In this document: positions 15,036 to 24,877 of the stretch, in pieces
How the letters are laid out: every line of letters begins with the position of its first letter
Position numbering within the stretch: position 1 is the first letter of the stretch
Assembly: GCA_014529385.2 (NCBI GenBank)
Contig: CM043942.1
Span: 112,748,141 to 112,812,140 of the forward strand
DNA from: Adiantum capillus-veneris
Taxonomy: Eukaryota; Streptophyta; Polypodiopsida; Polypodiales; Pteridaceae
Direction of reading: 5' to 3'
DNA length: 64,000 nucleotides
Notes under the pieces: model-generated
What the model saw: only the letters and a program-made list of their open reading frames with translations
Database searches by the model: none
What the model was told of the DNA's origin: nothing
Made by a program: the position numbers and the translations under genes

Positions 15036-15346
15036 ATTACAAACCATAAGCATAACCATAAGCATAAAACAATAAGCATAACCATACCCATAACCATAAC
15101 CTTAACCATAACCATAAGCATAAGCATAACCAAATCTTTGTCAACCATAAGCATAACCAAGTCTTTGTCAACCATAAGCATAAAACAATAAGCATAACCA
15201 AATCTTTGTCAACCTTATATAAGCATAAAACAATAAGCACAACCAAATCTTTGTTAACCATAAGCATAAAACAATAAGCATAACAATAAACATAACCATA
15301 ACCATAACCATAACCAAATCTTTGTCAATCCTAAACAATAAGCATA
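15036..15346. repeat. CATAAG/CATAAC minisatellite
   Basis: About 310 bases built from the hexamers CATAAG and CATAAC, with a longer unit CAAATCTTTGTCAACCATAA interspersed five times. It lies inside the CACTA element, upstream of no visible gene. It does not match the plant telomere repeat. Confidence 0.85.
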
Positions 15347-15639
15347 ACAAAACTGAATTGCACCAACAATCGGGGAAGTCCGTCTACAACAAGTCATACC
15401 ATAACTTCATTTACCAATCCAAAACCATATCATAAATTGATTACAAACACTTGAGCAAGAAGAATTTTCATGAATTCATTACATAACTCAATCCATATAT
15501 AATCACAACATAAATCCATCTATCTGTTAACCGACCATGAACAGATAACAAAAGTAAAAACATGTAACTATAAGTGTAAATGTCGGTATATATACAATCA
15601 TGAATATACACAAAACTAGCTACCAATACAAATCTATGA

Positions 15640-16772
15640 ACTCTGTCCCTCAAGGCAAGGCCTCCCAGTCGTCGACGGCCTCTCCCTCCTCCGCTAGCTG
15701 TGTCAAAAGAGCTACAAGCCCATGCTTGTAGCCATACTTCTCCTCTCGACGTGTAGGAGGACGCTTCATTGCAAGTTCCTGCAAAACCAAAAACTGAACA
15801 ATAAATAAATATGAAAATAACACATATATATTTAATTAATCAAAGCATTTTTATGATACTTACAAACTCGTGGCGAAGCGTGTCGTATCCTCCACTCCCA
15901 AGGTGTGATGATCCAGCAGAATCTAAATGTGCTCTGGCTGCCTCTCTCTGCTATTGGAATCACTCAGGATGCTCCGTCAGCTCTCTACCAATCGCTGTCC
16001 ACTCCTCTGCGTCCAACCATGTCGGCTTCGGCTCATTGTTCCTCAATTTGTCTCTGGCCCTTGATCGACGATGTGACATGGTGCCAATCACCACGCCCAA
16101 GATCCAGTCATTCGAGACTGGATCGTACCCCTCTGCCGGCCTGTACTCCCGATGAATGGCCTCAACGATGTAGTTTTTGCTCTCCTGATCCTGAGCATCC
16201 CAATGCTCCATCACAGAATGGCCAAATTGCACTGTGCAAAGTTGTCGTATCCTCTGTCACATGGCCTTTCCGGCCGTATCCATGACCACAGCTCTATCTC
16301 TGGTCGTATACACCTTGCTAGGATCATGCTCATGTGATCCCCAAGGTGTACGTGGTGTGCTCGCTGGTGAATTGTCTACTTAAGAGAGCGATGGACGCGC
16401 TCTCGGTGGTGTGGAAGCATCGGTAGCACTGTCACCACAACAACCACCGCCTCCAGAAGAGACACCTGAACGGCGCCTAGACCGTCTCGAAGAAGACCGG
16501 CCACTCCATGGTGTAACTGGTACACTCGTCGGAGGTGTAGTGACGATCGGACTTGGGGGCACACTAGTCAAGGGGGTAGGAGGCACACTTGTCCTAGGTG
16601 TAGGACCAGATGTACTAGGTCTGGAGGCGCCTACACCGCAAAGATCCTGCGCCTGAGCATTCTACTCATGTGTAAACTGCAACAAGAAGCTACCCATCTA
16701 CTCGGGTGACATACCGGCCGAAGTGACTGGGAAACTAAATTCTGGAGAGTATGCATAGCCGTCGTTGGCCAT
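15640..16772 (-). pseudogene. CACTA TnpA/Ptta-like second gene, decayed
   Basis: The start is the ATG at 16772 (MANDGYAYSPE). A Pro/Thr/Ser-rich region follows (about 16660-16380), then the conserved block at 16232-15960: VQFGHSVMEHWDAQDQESK, GVVIGTMSHRRSRARDKL and PTWLDAEEWTAIGREL. This block resembles the plant transposase (Ptta/En/Spm) domain of the second CACTA gene, which binds subterminal repeats. An intron probably separates the last short exon (AMKRPPTRREEKYGYK, near 15775-15640). In-frame stops at about 16700, 16670, 16380, 16260 and 15960 are mostly TAG or TGA where Gln or Arg is expected. It lies downstream of the transposase gene on the same strand, as in other CACTA elements. Confidence 0.65.
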
Positions 16773-17114
16773 GGCTGCAAAACTTAAATTCAAAGAACAA
16801 CAAAAATACGTCAATTCACTATTCAACAACTTAAGCAATACAAATAACATAAAAAACGAAACTGTAACAAAAATCCCTATATTTAATTGATGTTGTAAGT
16901 GTTCATTACAAATTACATCTTAACAAAAATCAGTGGTCATTCTCTCATCTTCTATGAGAGCTGATGCGCCAAAAATATCTATATCAATCTGTACTTCCGC
17001 ATCTTCATCATCAAACTCCACTTTGTTATCGCTCTCCGCATTTAGGGTGTCATCTCCATGTTCTGATTCTGGCATTTGTTGATCGCTGACCTCTACTTCG
17101 AAATCCTCATCCGT

Positions 17115-20100
17115 CTACCGTGCCTCTGAGTCTTGCAACTGTTCAACCTCTATATCCAATCCTTCACACACTTGTTTGCTCCATGGAGCAACTTGAACGA
17201 CAAACAACCAACGTGGTTTAGACAAATTTTCTTCATCCTTCTCATTCCATAGTGGATCTATTGTGAACACAACTTGTTCACAATGCTCCGGAAGTACAAA
17301 TGTATCCCGAGCATCTGTCCACACCCGCCTAGAGTTCACTTGAATTAATCCACTCTTATCTTTGCGTACAGCTGCATTAGGCCCACTAGTAATAACTCTG
17401 AACCACTTGACATCAAAGATAAAAGTATCAAACTTTCGGAAGCTAATCTTCAAAATGTCTTGGATGTAGCCAAAGTATTCAAGCTGACCAATCTGTGTGT
17501 TTTCATCACTGGCACTGGCCCGACTTTCTTGGACAAAGCTTTCTCTAGCCCCACTATCGAAGGTCACCCTTCGTTCGTCTATCCGCTACAGTCTGAAGTG
17601 TCTCCCATGAGACCACAAAGCTCCGTATTTGTGATACTACAAGCACATAAATCACATAGTTTAGGGTTTACTAAAGCAATGTAGACCATATGGATTTTTT
17701 AAAAAGAAGTTGTAGAAATACTTACATGTCAGTCGCAACCCCTTGACATCTCCTCTTCTTCTTTAGTAATCAACACTCCGTTTCGCTTTGCCTCCGAAAT
17801 TGTTGCATCTAACCATCGACTAGTAGGAAAGTCTGGCAACTTCTGAAGATGGTCAGGATAAGGCAGGTTTCTAGTGGCACGATTGCGCTTGAACTGCAAA
17901 CGTTCTGTAATACTTTGTTGCTTTTCCTCTTCGTAATTCTCTAACCACTTTTGCATTGCCTCTGAGTTGAGTAGACAGAATCTCATAACCTTTTCTCACA
18001 TTCTGAGATCCATCTTTCTCACTACGCCTTGTCCTTGTGGCTCGTCCGTTGTAACCTTAGCGTTGGTCTCATTAGTCCACAATCAGGGCATCTCTGGATC
18101 AATTGAACCCAAGAACTCACTGATGAAAACTAGAGACTCTTGCACAAGCCATCCTTCAGCCATGCTACCCTTAGGACGAGCTCTTTGACGAAGGAACCCC
18201 TTTAAAGTCTTCATGAATCTCTCCAAGAAGAACATCCATATGTTGTTGACGGTTCCAGCAACTGTAACTTCATCGACCACATGCACAAGCAAATTCATTT
18301 GGATGGTAAGAATGTTTGTTGGAAAATACTTCTCCACCATACACACTGCTTTGATTGCATTCAAGCGATCTGCATCTATGCTGTCTTTTCTTATCTCTTT
18401 TGATGAGATCCAACGCACTAGCTCACTAATTTTATAAATGGTACATCTGATGTCATCTGTCAAACAATCTTTTATGGAAATTGGTAAGATAAACTGTAAA
18501 AATTTGTGCCAATCATGCGACTTAAGACCACTAAGATTGTCATCTCTAGTAAAGGCCGTTTTCAAACATCGCATGCACCCAGTAGGAGTCTGGAAAGAAG
18601 ATATGGTCTTCTTCACCTGTTGCTCTTCAGCACGACTCAAAACCCATGGACCTTTTGGAATAGCATACGCTCCATTGGACTTTAGTCGAGGCCACATCTC
18701 TGGCATTCGACCCACATCCTGTAGGTCATCTCTTTGAGCTTTTCTCTCCCTTTTTCCAGTAATGATCTTCCATATGATCTCGCCCACATTCTTAAAAATG
18801 TGCATTGGGTCGAGCAGATGATTAATAAGCAAATCACTCGAGTACGGTAGTTCGTGAAAAATAGACAATCTCTTCATGCCGGGTGGGTTAAAATATCCAC
18901 TTTGTAGCCACATGTTCTTCCAGTCACTTGCCTTTAGTGGATGCATGTCATGTTTACATATGTTTGGCCCACGTACCTCATGCCCTTCAGGCAAAAATCG
19001 ATCATGCTCTTCGTAGACTGTCTTGCCTAGGTAATCAGAGTGGTGAAAGCCAATTAGAGGACCACAGTTTGGACATGCATGATTCCCAGAGTAGCTCAAG
19101 CCTGTAAACATTCAAGAAAGAAATTAGCAGGGCACAATTAGCTGATGCAGATTTGTATATAAGTTAAGGTTTCATGATACTAACCTGAACACTCACCAAA
19201 ACCTGGCCAATCGTGCATGGTCCACATAATAATGCCTTGCACATGGGCATGTCGCCATCCAATCAGTTGGGACATGTCAACCACATCAATCCTTGACCAC
19301 AATATTTGAAGCTCTTCTATAAGTGGTGCCAGATAGACGTCCATGTTCTTTGCTTTGTACTTTCCTGGGACAATGAGTGACAGTAATAGATGGCCTTTCT
19401 TGATAGCCAGCCATGGAGGAAGATTATAATTCACCAAGAAAATAGGCCATGTGCTCCATGATGAACTGTGTAATCCAAATGGGTTTACTCCATCCATTTC
19501 TAACCCAAAACGGAGTGAACGAGGCTCCTCCGCAAATGTAGGCCATTGTTCTTCTATGTACTTCTATGCACGAGAGTCAACAGGCACGTGCATCACATCA
19601 TCCGTGGATCTAGTGTTGGTATGCCACGCCATCAAAGATGCTATAGACTTGCTCCTGAACATGCTCTTTATTCTTGGAATGATAGGAAAGTGTCTTAGAA
19701 CCTTTGCAGGGACAGATTTGCCTTGTGTGTCCTCTCTATATCTGTTTGATCCACACTTGGGACACTGTACTAGATCTGTGTACTCATTTCAAAAGAGTAT
19801 ACAATCCTTAGGACATGCATGGATTTTATGATAATCCATGCCCAAGCTGGTAAGAATCTTCTTGGCAGAGGTCGGGAGGGAGGCATGTGATTGCCTTCCG
19901 GCAAAATTTGCTCGTTTAGGAACTTGTCAATACATCACCACATCAAAAGCCACGATTATTGGTTTGAATTTTGTGTCCATACTAAGCATACAGTACATTT
20001 ACCTGAAAAGCTCTATGACACTCGTGTCAGACCATCCATAAATAGAATGTAGATTAAGCAGTGCCAAAGATGTACGAAGAACTAAAATGTTTACACCATT

Positions 20101-20548
20101 GTAAAGCGTCGTTCGTGCAAGTCTCCGCATCATCTCACCTTCTGGATCAACGTCACTCTCATGTCGTCGATGTGGACGTGATGACTGAGGTTGATCGACA
20201 TTGTTTCCTTGGATGGTTTCTCCACCTTAGTTTTCAATAACCGGATCCATGTCAAAAAATGCATCCAACATTTGATCAATCTCAGCTTCTTGGAATGTGA
20301 CATTCTCTGTTGGTAGGGAAGATTCCACTGGTGGTGGTTCGTTTTCGTCTTCTCTGTGATAAAGTTGGAACAATATCTATTTGTGGGGATTGATCGACTG
20401 CATCCTGACCATGAGATCGAGAACGCAAATCTTGTAGTTGCTCTGCAGGGAAGAGACCGTTGTTGCGTATGTGCTGTTCATATATCTTTCGTTTTTGAAA
20501 GATCTGGTGCTTGCATCGCACACAAGGACACGCCATCCTATCGTCCAT
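17115..20548 (-). pseudogene. CACTA transposase (TnpD-like), decayed
   Basis: The protein reads downward from the ATG at 20548. The N-terminal transposase-associated domain contains CPCVRCKHQIFQ (about 20535-20490). The Transposase_21 core runs from about 20100 to 18700, including MDGVNPFGLHSSSWSTWPI, then HSDYLGK and LPYSSDLLINHLLDPMHI. The DUF4218-like part spans 18570-18090 (LKSHDWHKFLQFILP, FFLERFMKTLKGFLRQRARP). A DUF4216-like C-terminal part is at 17567-17115. An intron with GT-AG borders fits 19102-19184, joining GFGECSG to LSYSGNH in phase, and a second fits about 17637-17725. At least five in-frame stops interrupt it, so it is dead. The transposase would cut at the CACTA ends and catalyse excision and insertion. 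Confidence 0.85.
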
Positions 20549-20613
20549 AATTGATATGTGTCTGTCGTACAATAAATTGGAGAATAGATTCTCTTTAACC
20601 TTGTATATATAAA

Positions 20614-21060
20614 TAGTGTAAACTACCTCACATTCTCTAGTCATACCTGATCTCCGCACACCTCGGTCTAGAGGTGCACAGAGATCAGGACCACCAGGTA
20701 AATCATGTCTTTATTGGTCAAATTAAAGCCTATATTTGTGGGTGCAACATACGTATACACACACACGTGCTCTTTAGACAATCCATGTAAACGGTCTCAA
20801 GATGGATTGTCTTATCTTCGGATCCATCTTCTTCGTCTCCATAGTGTAAACTACCTCACATTCTCTAGTCATGCCCGATCTCCGCACACCTCGGTCTAGA
20901 GGTGCACGGAGATCAGGACCACCGGGTAAATCATGTCTTTATTGGTCAAATTAAAGCCTCTATTTGTGGGTGCAACATACGTACACACGCACACACACAC
21001 ACACATGTTCTTCAAAAAATCCATGTAAACGGTCTCAAGAGTTCTCGTTTTATCTTCGGA
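20614..21060. repeat. 228-bp tandem duplication carrying a hairpin
   Basis: The segment starting at 20614 is repeated from 20842 with an offset of 228 bases. Each copy contains an imperfect palindrome of about 44 bases (20646-20689 and 20874-20917) centred on GGTCTA, with arms CACCTC/GAGGTG and ATCTC/GAGAT. Each copy is followed by an AC-rich microsatellite stretch. It lies between the transposase start and the 172-bp array, on the upstream side of the transposase gene. Confidence 0.85.
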
Positions 21061-22745
21061 TCCGAATTTGACCTACGACTTGTGTATTTGGCGTTTTTTT
21101 TGTCCGTTTGACCTACGGCTTGCCATACGTGCTCTTGACATTTCCTAAAGACTACCTAATCGGCTACGGATGGTTTCGATAACCGTAGAATCAGTTTCCG
21201 AAGTCCGTTTGCGTTTTTTCGTAGAAAAACGTAATCGAATCTGACCTACAGCTTGTGTATTTGGCGTTTCTTCTGTCCGTTTGACCTACGGCTTGCATAC
21301 ATGCTCTTGAAATTGCTTTAAGACTACATAATGGACTACGGATGATTTCAGTAGGCATAAAAGTCATTTCCAAAATCTGTTTGCGTTTTTCCGTAGAAAA
21401 ACGCAACCGGATTTGACCTACGGCTTGTGTATTTGGCGTTAATTCAACCCATTGACCTACGGCTTACCATACACGCTCTTGACATTGCTTTAAGACTACT
21501 TAATGGACTACGGATGGTTTCGGTAGGCATAGAAGCCATTTCCGAAGTCCGTTTGCGTTTTTCCGTAGAAAAACTCAACCGGATTTGAGCTACGGCTTGT
21601 GTATTTGGCGTTTCTTCTATCCGTTTGACCTACGGCTCGCCATACGCGCTCTTGACATTGCTTAAAGACTACCTAATTGACTACGGATGGTTTCGGTAAC
21701 CGTAGAATCAGTTTTCGAAGTCCGTTTGCGTTTTATCGTAAAAAAACGCAACCGGATTTTACCTACGGCTTATGTATTTGGTGTTTCTTCTGTCCGTTTG
21801 ATCTACGGCTTACCATACATGCTCTTGACATTGCCTTAAAACTACTTAATGGACTACGGATGGTTTCGATAGGCGTAGAATTAGTTTTTGAAGTCTGTTT
21901 GCATTTTTTCGGTGAAAAACGCAACCGGATTTGACCTACGGCTTGTGTATTTGGCATTTCTTCTGTCCGTTTGACCTACGACCTGCCATACGCGCTCTTG
22001 ACATTGCCTAAAGACTACCTAATTGTCTACGGATGGTTTCAGTAGGCATAGAAGCCATTTCCGAAGTCCGTTTGCGGTTTTTCGTAGAAAAACGTAACCG
22101 AATTTGACCTACGGCTTGTGTATTTGATGTTTCTTCTGTCTGTTTAACCTACGGCTTGCCATACACGGTCTTGACATTGCCTTAAGACTACTTAATGGAC
22201 TACGGATGGTTTCGGTAGGCGTAGAATCAGTTTTCGAAGTCCGTCTGCGTTTTTCTGTAGAAAAACGCAGTCGGATTTGACCTACAGCTTGTGTATTTGG
22301 CGTTTCTTCTATCCGTTTGACCTACGGCTTGCCATACGCGCTCTTGACATCCTAAAGACTACCTAATGGACTACGGATGGTTTCGGTAGGCATAGAATCA
22401 ATTTCCAAAGACCGTCTGTGTTTTTCCGTAGAAAAACGCAACGGATTTGACCTACGGCTTGTGTATTTGACGTTTCTTCTGTCCGTTTGACCTACGTCTT
22501 TCCATACACGCTCTTGACATTTCCTTAAGACTACCTAATGGACTACGGATGGTTTCGGTAGGCATAGAAGCCATTTCTGAAGTCCATTTGCGTTTTTCCG
22601 TAGAAAAACGCAATCGGATTTGACCTACGGCGTAGAAGCCGTTTATGAAATCCATTTGCGTTTTCCGTAGAAAAGCCCAACCAGACTTCAAAAATGGCTT
22701 GTATTTTGGGCGTTTCTTCTATCCGTTTGACCTATGGCTTGTTAT
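21060..22745. repeat. 172-bp tandem satellite, about 9.5 copies
   Basis: The phrase GACCTACGGCTTGTGTATTTGG recurs at about 21081, 21254, 21426, 21598, 21770, 21944, 22117, 22290 and 22460, giving a period of 170-174 bases. Each unit carries a near-perfect inverted repeat. The best example is 21381-21406, where an 11-base stem starting TTGCGTTTTTC flanks the loop CGTA. The last unit is rearranged (22620-22745). The array is inside the CACTA element and upstream of its transposase gene. Confidence 0.92.
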
Positions 22746-23139
22746 ATGCCCCTGCCCAAACTTTTTTGAGGAGGAAGCTTGTCTCTAAAAGCAACGACGG
22801 CGTTGTTGTTGCTCCTTAGAGGACTTTCATGTGTAAAGGTGAGAGTTGAGCTTCGAATGTATTTTGAGCTAGTCAAATGAAGTCGAAGAAGCTCAAGAGG
22901 AGTGCCACATGTCGGCCGGTTATTAAAAATGCTAGAGAAGAGTGAGAGAGAAGCTCTCTGGAGTGTTGTGATGGTTTTTTGAGCAAGCAATGAGCCACCA
23001 TCTTTGCCTTTTGTGTTTTGTCGCTCTTCCCTTCCCCTTTTCTTCTTCTATTCTGCTCTTGTACTAGCCGCGGCGCCGATGGAGCGTGTGTACGCTCGGG
23101 CCGCTGGTTCTTTGCACACACACACACACACACACAGAT

Positions 23140-23193
<54 letters not shown>

Positions 23194-23218
23194 GAGATTG
23201 TGTGTGCTTTACATGCTA

Positions 23219-23463
23219 TCACTAAGAATGCCGAATGATGACAGTAAGATGCAAACGTTTCCATTGGTCATGCAGGGCAAGGCCAAAGTGTGGTTCGAAG
23301 CACTAGAAGGCGAGCCAAAGTAAATATGGCCGGCATTACGCACGAGGTTTATGCATGACTTTCGCAAGGAAGTGTCCCCCCTCGACATGGATACCAAGCT
23401 GAAGGCTTTGAAGCAGGATGTGGGCGAAGATTTCAATGTGTTCTTGGATCATTTCGAAGCTTG
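23219..23463 (+). pseudogene. Gag-like fragment captured in the CACTA element
   Basis: The plus strand reads MQTFPLVMQGKAKVWFEALE, then WPALRTRFMHDFRKE (after one stop near 23322), then TKLKALKQD and FNVFLDHFEACL. The pattern (F-P-L-x-x-x-G-x-A-x-x-W-F, then W-x-x-L-x-x-x-F) is that of the retrotransposon gag core of Ty3/gypsy elements. It ends abruptly at 23463 in a polypyrimidine tract. No other part of a retroelement adjoins it. Confidence 0.55.
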
Positions 23464-23755
23464 TCTTTATTCTCTCTCTTTCCCTCTCTACATCTCTTTC
23501 TCTCTCCCTCTATATCTATATCTCTTTCTCTCTACCTCTATCTTTCCCTCCTTCCTTCTGCCTCTCTCTTTCTCTATTCTCTCTCTTTCCCTCCATCTCC
23601 TTCTTTACCTCTTTTTCTCTTTCCCGCTATCTATCTCTCTTTACCTCTAGCTCTCTCTCTCTCTATCTTTTTTTCTCTCCCTCTATCTTTCTCTACTCTC
23701 TCCTTCTATCTATTTCTCTGTCTTTCTCTCTTTTTCCCTCTCCCTTTTTTTATGT
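23464..23755. repeat. Polypyrimidine tract (CT-rich)
   Basis: About 290 bases made almost only of C and T on the plus strand, in irregular CTCTTT and CTCCCT blocks. All three plus frames are open for long distances because of this composition. Confidence 0.95.
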
Positions 23756-24022
23756 TTAATTTTGTTTCTACTCTATTTTTTTACTACTTTTTGTTAATGT
23801 ATTTAAAGCTTTTTTATTCTATTTTTGGATATACAAAACCCTAAAACTAATTAACTTTAATCCTAGAATTAATTTCAAGAAACCCTAAAATACAATTAAC
23901 AATAACAAATTTGAATATAAAATTAAATAACAATAACAAATTAAAATTAAACAACAATAAAAATTTGAATTTTAAAATTAAATAACAAATTTAAATATAA
24001 AATTAAACCAAAATTAAAATTA

Positions 24023-24069
<47 letters not shown>

Positions 24070-24175
24070 CAATGAGATTGTGCACTCACATACACTCGTA
24101 TGTGTGCACAAAGCTTCCGAAGTAGCTTCCACATCTGCAAAAAAAAAAAACACACACACACACACACACATTGTG

Positions 24176-24211
<36 letters not shown>

Positions 24212-24215
24212 AACC
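24023..24215. repeat. TG/GA and CA microsatellites near the CACTA right end
   Basis: (TG)n at 24023-24054 runs into (GA)n to 24069. Two CA tracts lie at 24151-24170 and 24178-24206, and a short GA tract at 24325-24341. AT-rich sequence from 23760 to 24020 holds no gene. Confidence 0.95.
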
Positions 24216-24389
24216 AAAAAACAAGGACAATAGGCTTACCTGCAGCAAGTAGAGAAGATGTGATGGTGTTTGCCCAAGCCCGTAGTAGTCCAAAGGTGAA
24301 GATCTGGCCGCGAGTTGAGCGAAGAGAGAGAGAGAGAGAGAATGAGTTTTTGGACACGCGTAGAGAATAAGCCTGCGGTTTTGTTTTTA

Positions 24390-24618
24390 CCAGTCGGCGT
24401 CGGTACACGCTGCTGGATACGCATCGCTATACACTGCTGGATATGTGTCGGTATACACTATTGGATACGCGTCGGTATCTGCGTCGGTATACGCGACGGA
24501 AATTGAAAATTGATTTTTTTTTAAATCTGAGCTCCCTCCAGTATTACTGATGCACATACCGACGCCCGCCAATGACGTCGGTAAGTTGGCATCGGTATTC
24601 AAGTGATCTCTAGTAGTG
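24390..24618. repeat. CACTA right terminus with subterminal motif array
   Basis: CGTCGGTAT-type motifs are repeated from 24399 to 24598, and the element ends with CTAGTAGTG at 24618 followed by the target duplicate CAA. The motif matches the left-end array (14378-14660). Confidence 0.75.
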
Positions 24619-24621
24619 CAA

Positions 24622-24819
24622 TGCTAGGACTAGTGGGAAAATTATAAGATAAGTATGCAATTTAGGGGTATCAAGGCCAAGGGATATATAGAAAGTGGTT
24701 GGGAGGAGAAGAGCATAAATTAGTGAGTCCCTCTAGTCTTTCACTAGTACGGAGCTAGGCTATGGAGCTTTTGGATATGGAGGGAAGTCTCTCCTCTACC
24801 CTCACACATAGACTCTGGT

Positions 24820-24877
<58 letters not shown>

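Larger units (their letters stand above)
14301..24618 (-). mobile_element. CACTA (En/Spm-type) DNA transposon, 10.3 kb
   Basis: The left end starts CACTCCAACACG (14301) and the right end finishes CTAGTAGTG (24618, reverse complement CACTACTAG). CAA flanks both ends (14298-14300 and 24619-24621), which is the 3-bp target duplication expected of CACTA elements. Both subterminal regions are packed with copies of the motif GCGTCGGTAT and variants, the usual binding sites of the TnpA-like protein. Inside, on the minus strand, are a CACTA transposase and a TnpA/Ptta-like gene, both with stop codons. The left and right termini agree well only over the first bases. The element also carries satellites, microsatellites and a gag fragment, so it has gained foreign DNA. 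Confidence 0.85.

Noticed and set aside
15036-15346. Interstitial telomere repeat
   Set aside because: The unit is CATAAG/CATAAC, not the plant TTTAGGG or related telomere unit.
21060-22745. CRISPR array (regular repeats)
   Set aside because: The whole 172-bp unit is repeated without unique spacers, the context is a eukaryotic transposon, and there are no cas genes.
23351-23844. Three overlapping open frames of 99-127 codons on the plus strand
   Set aside because: Except for the first 38 codons (gag-like, kept as a feature), they are the polypyrimidine tract read in three frames.
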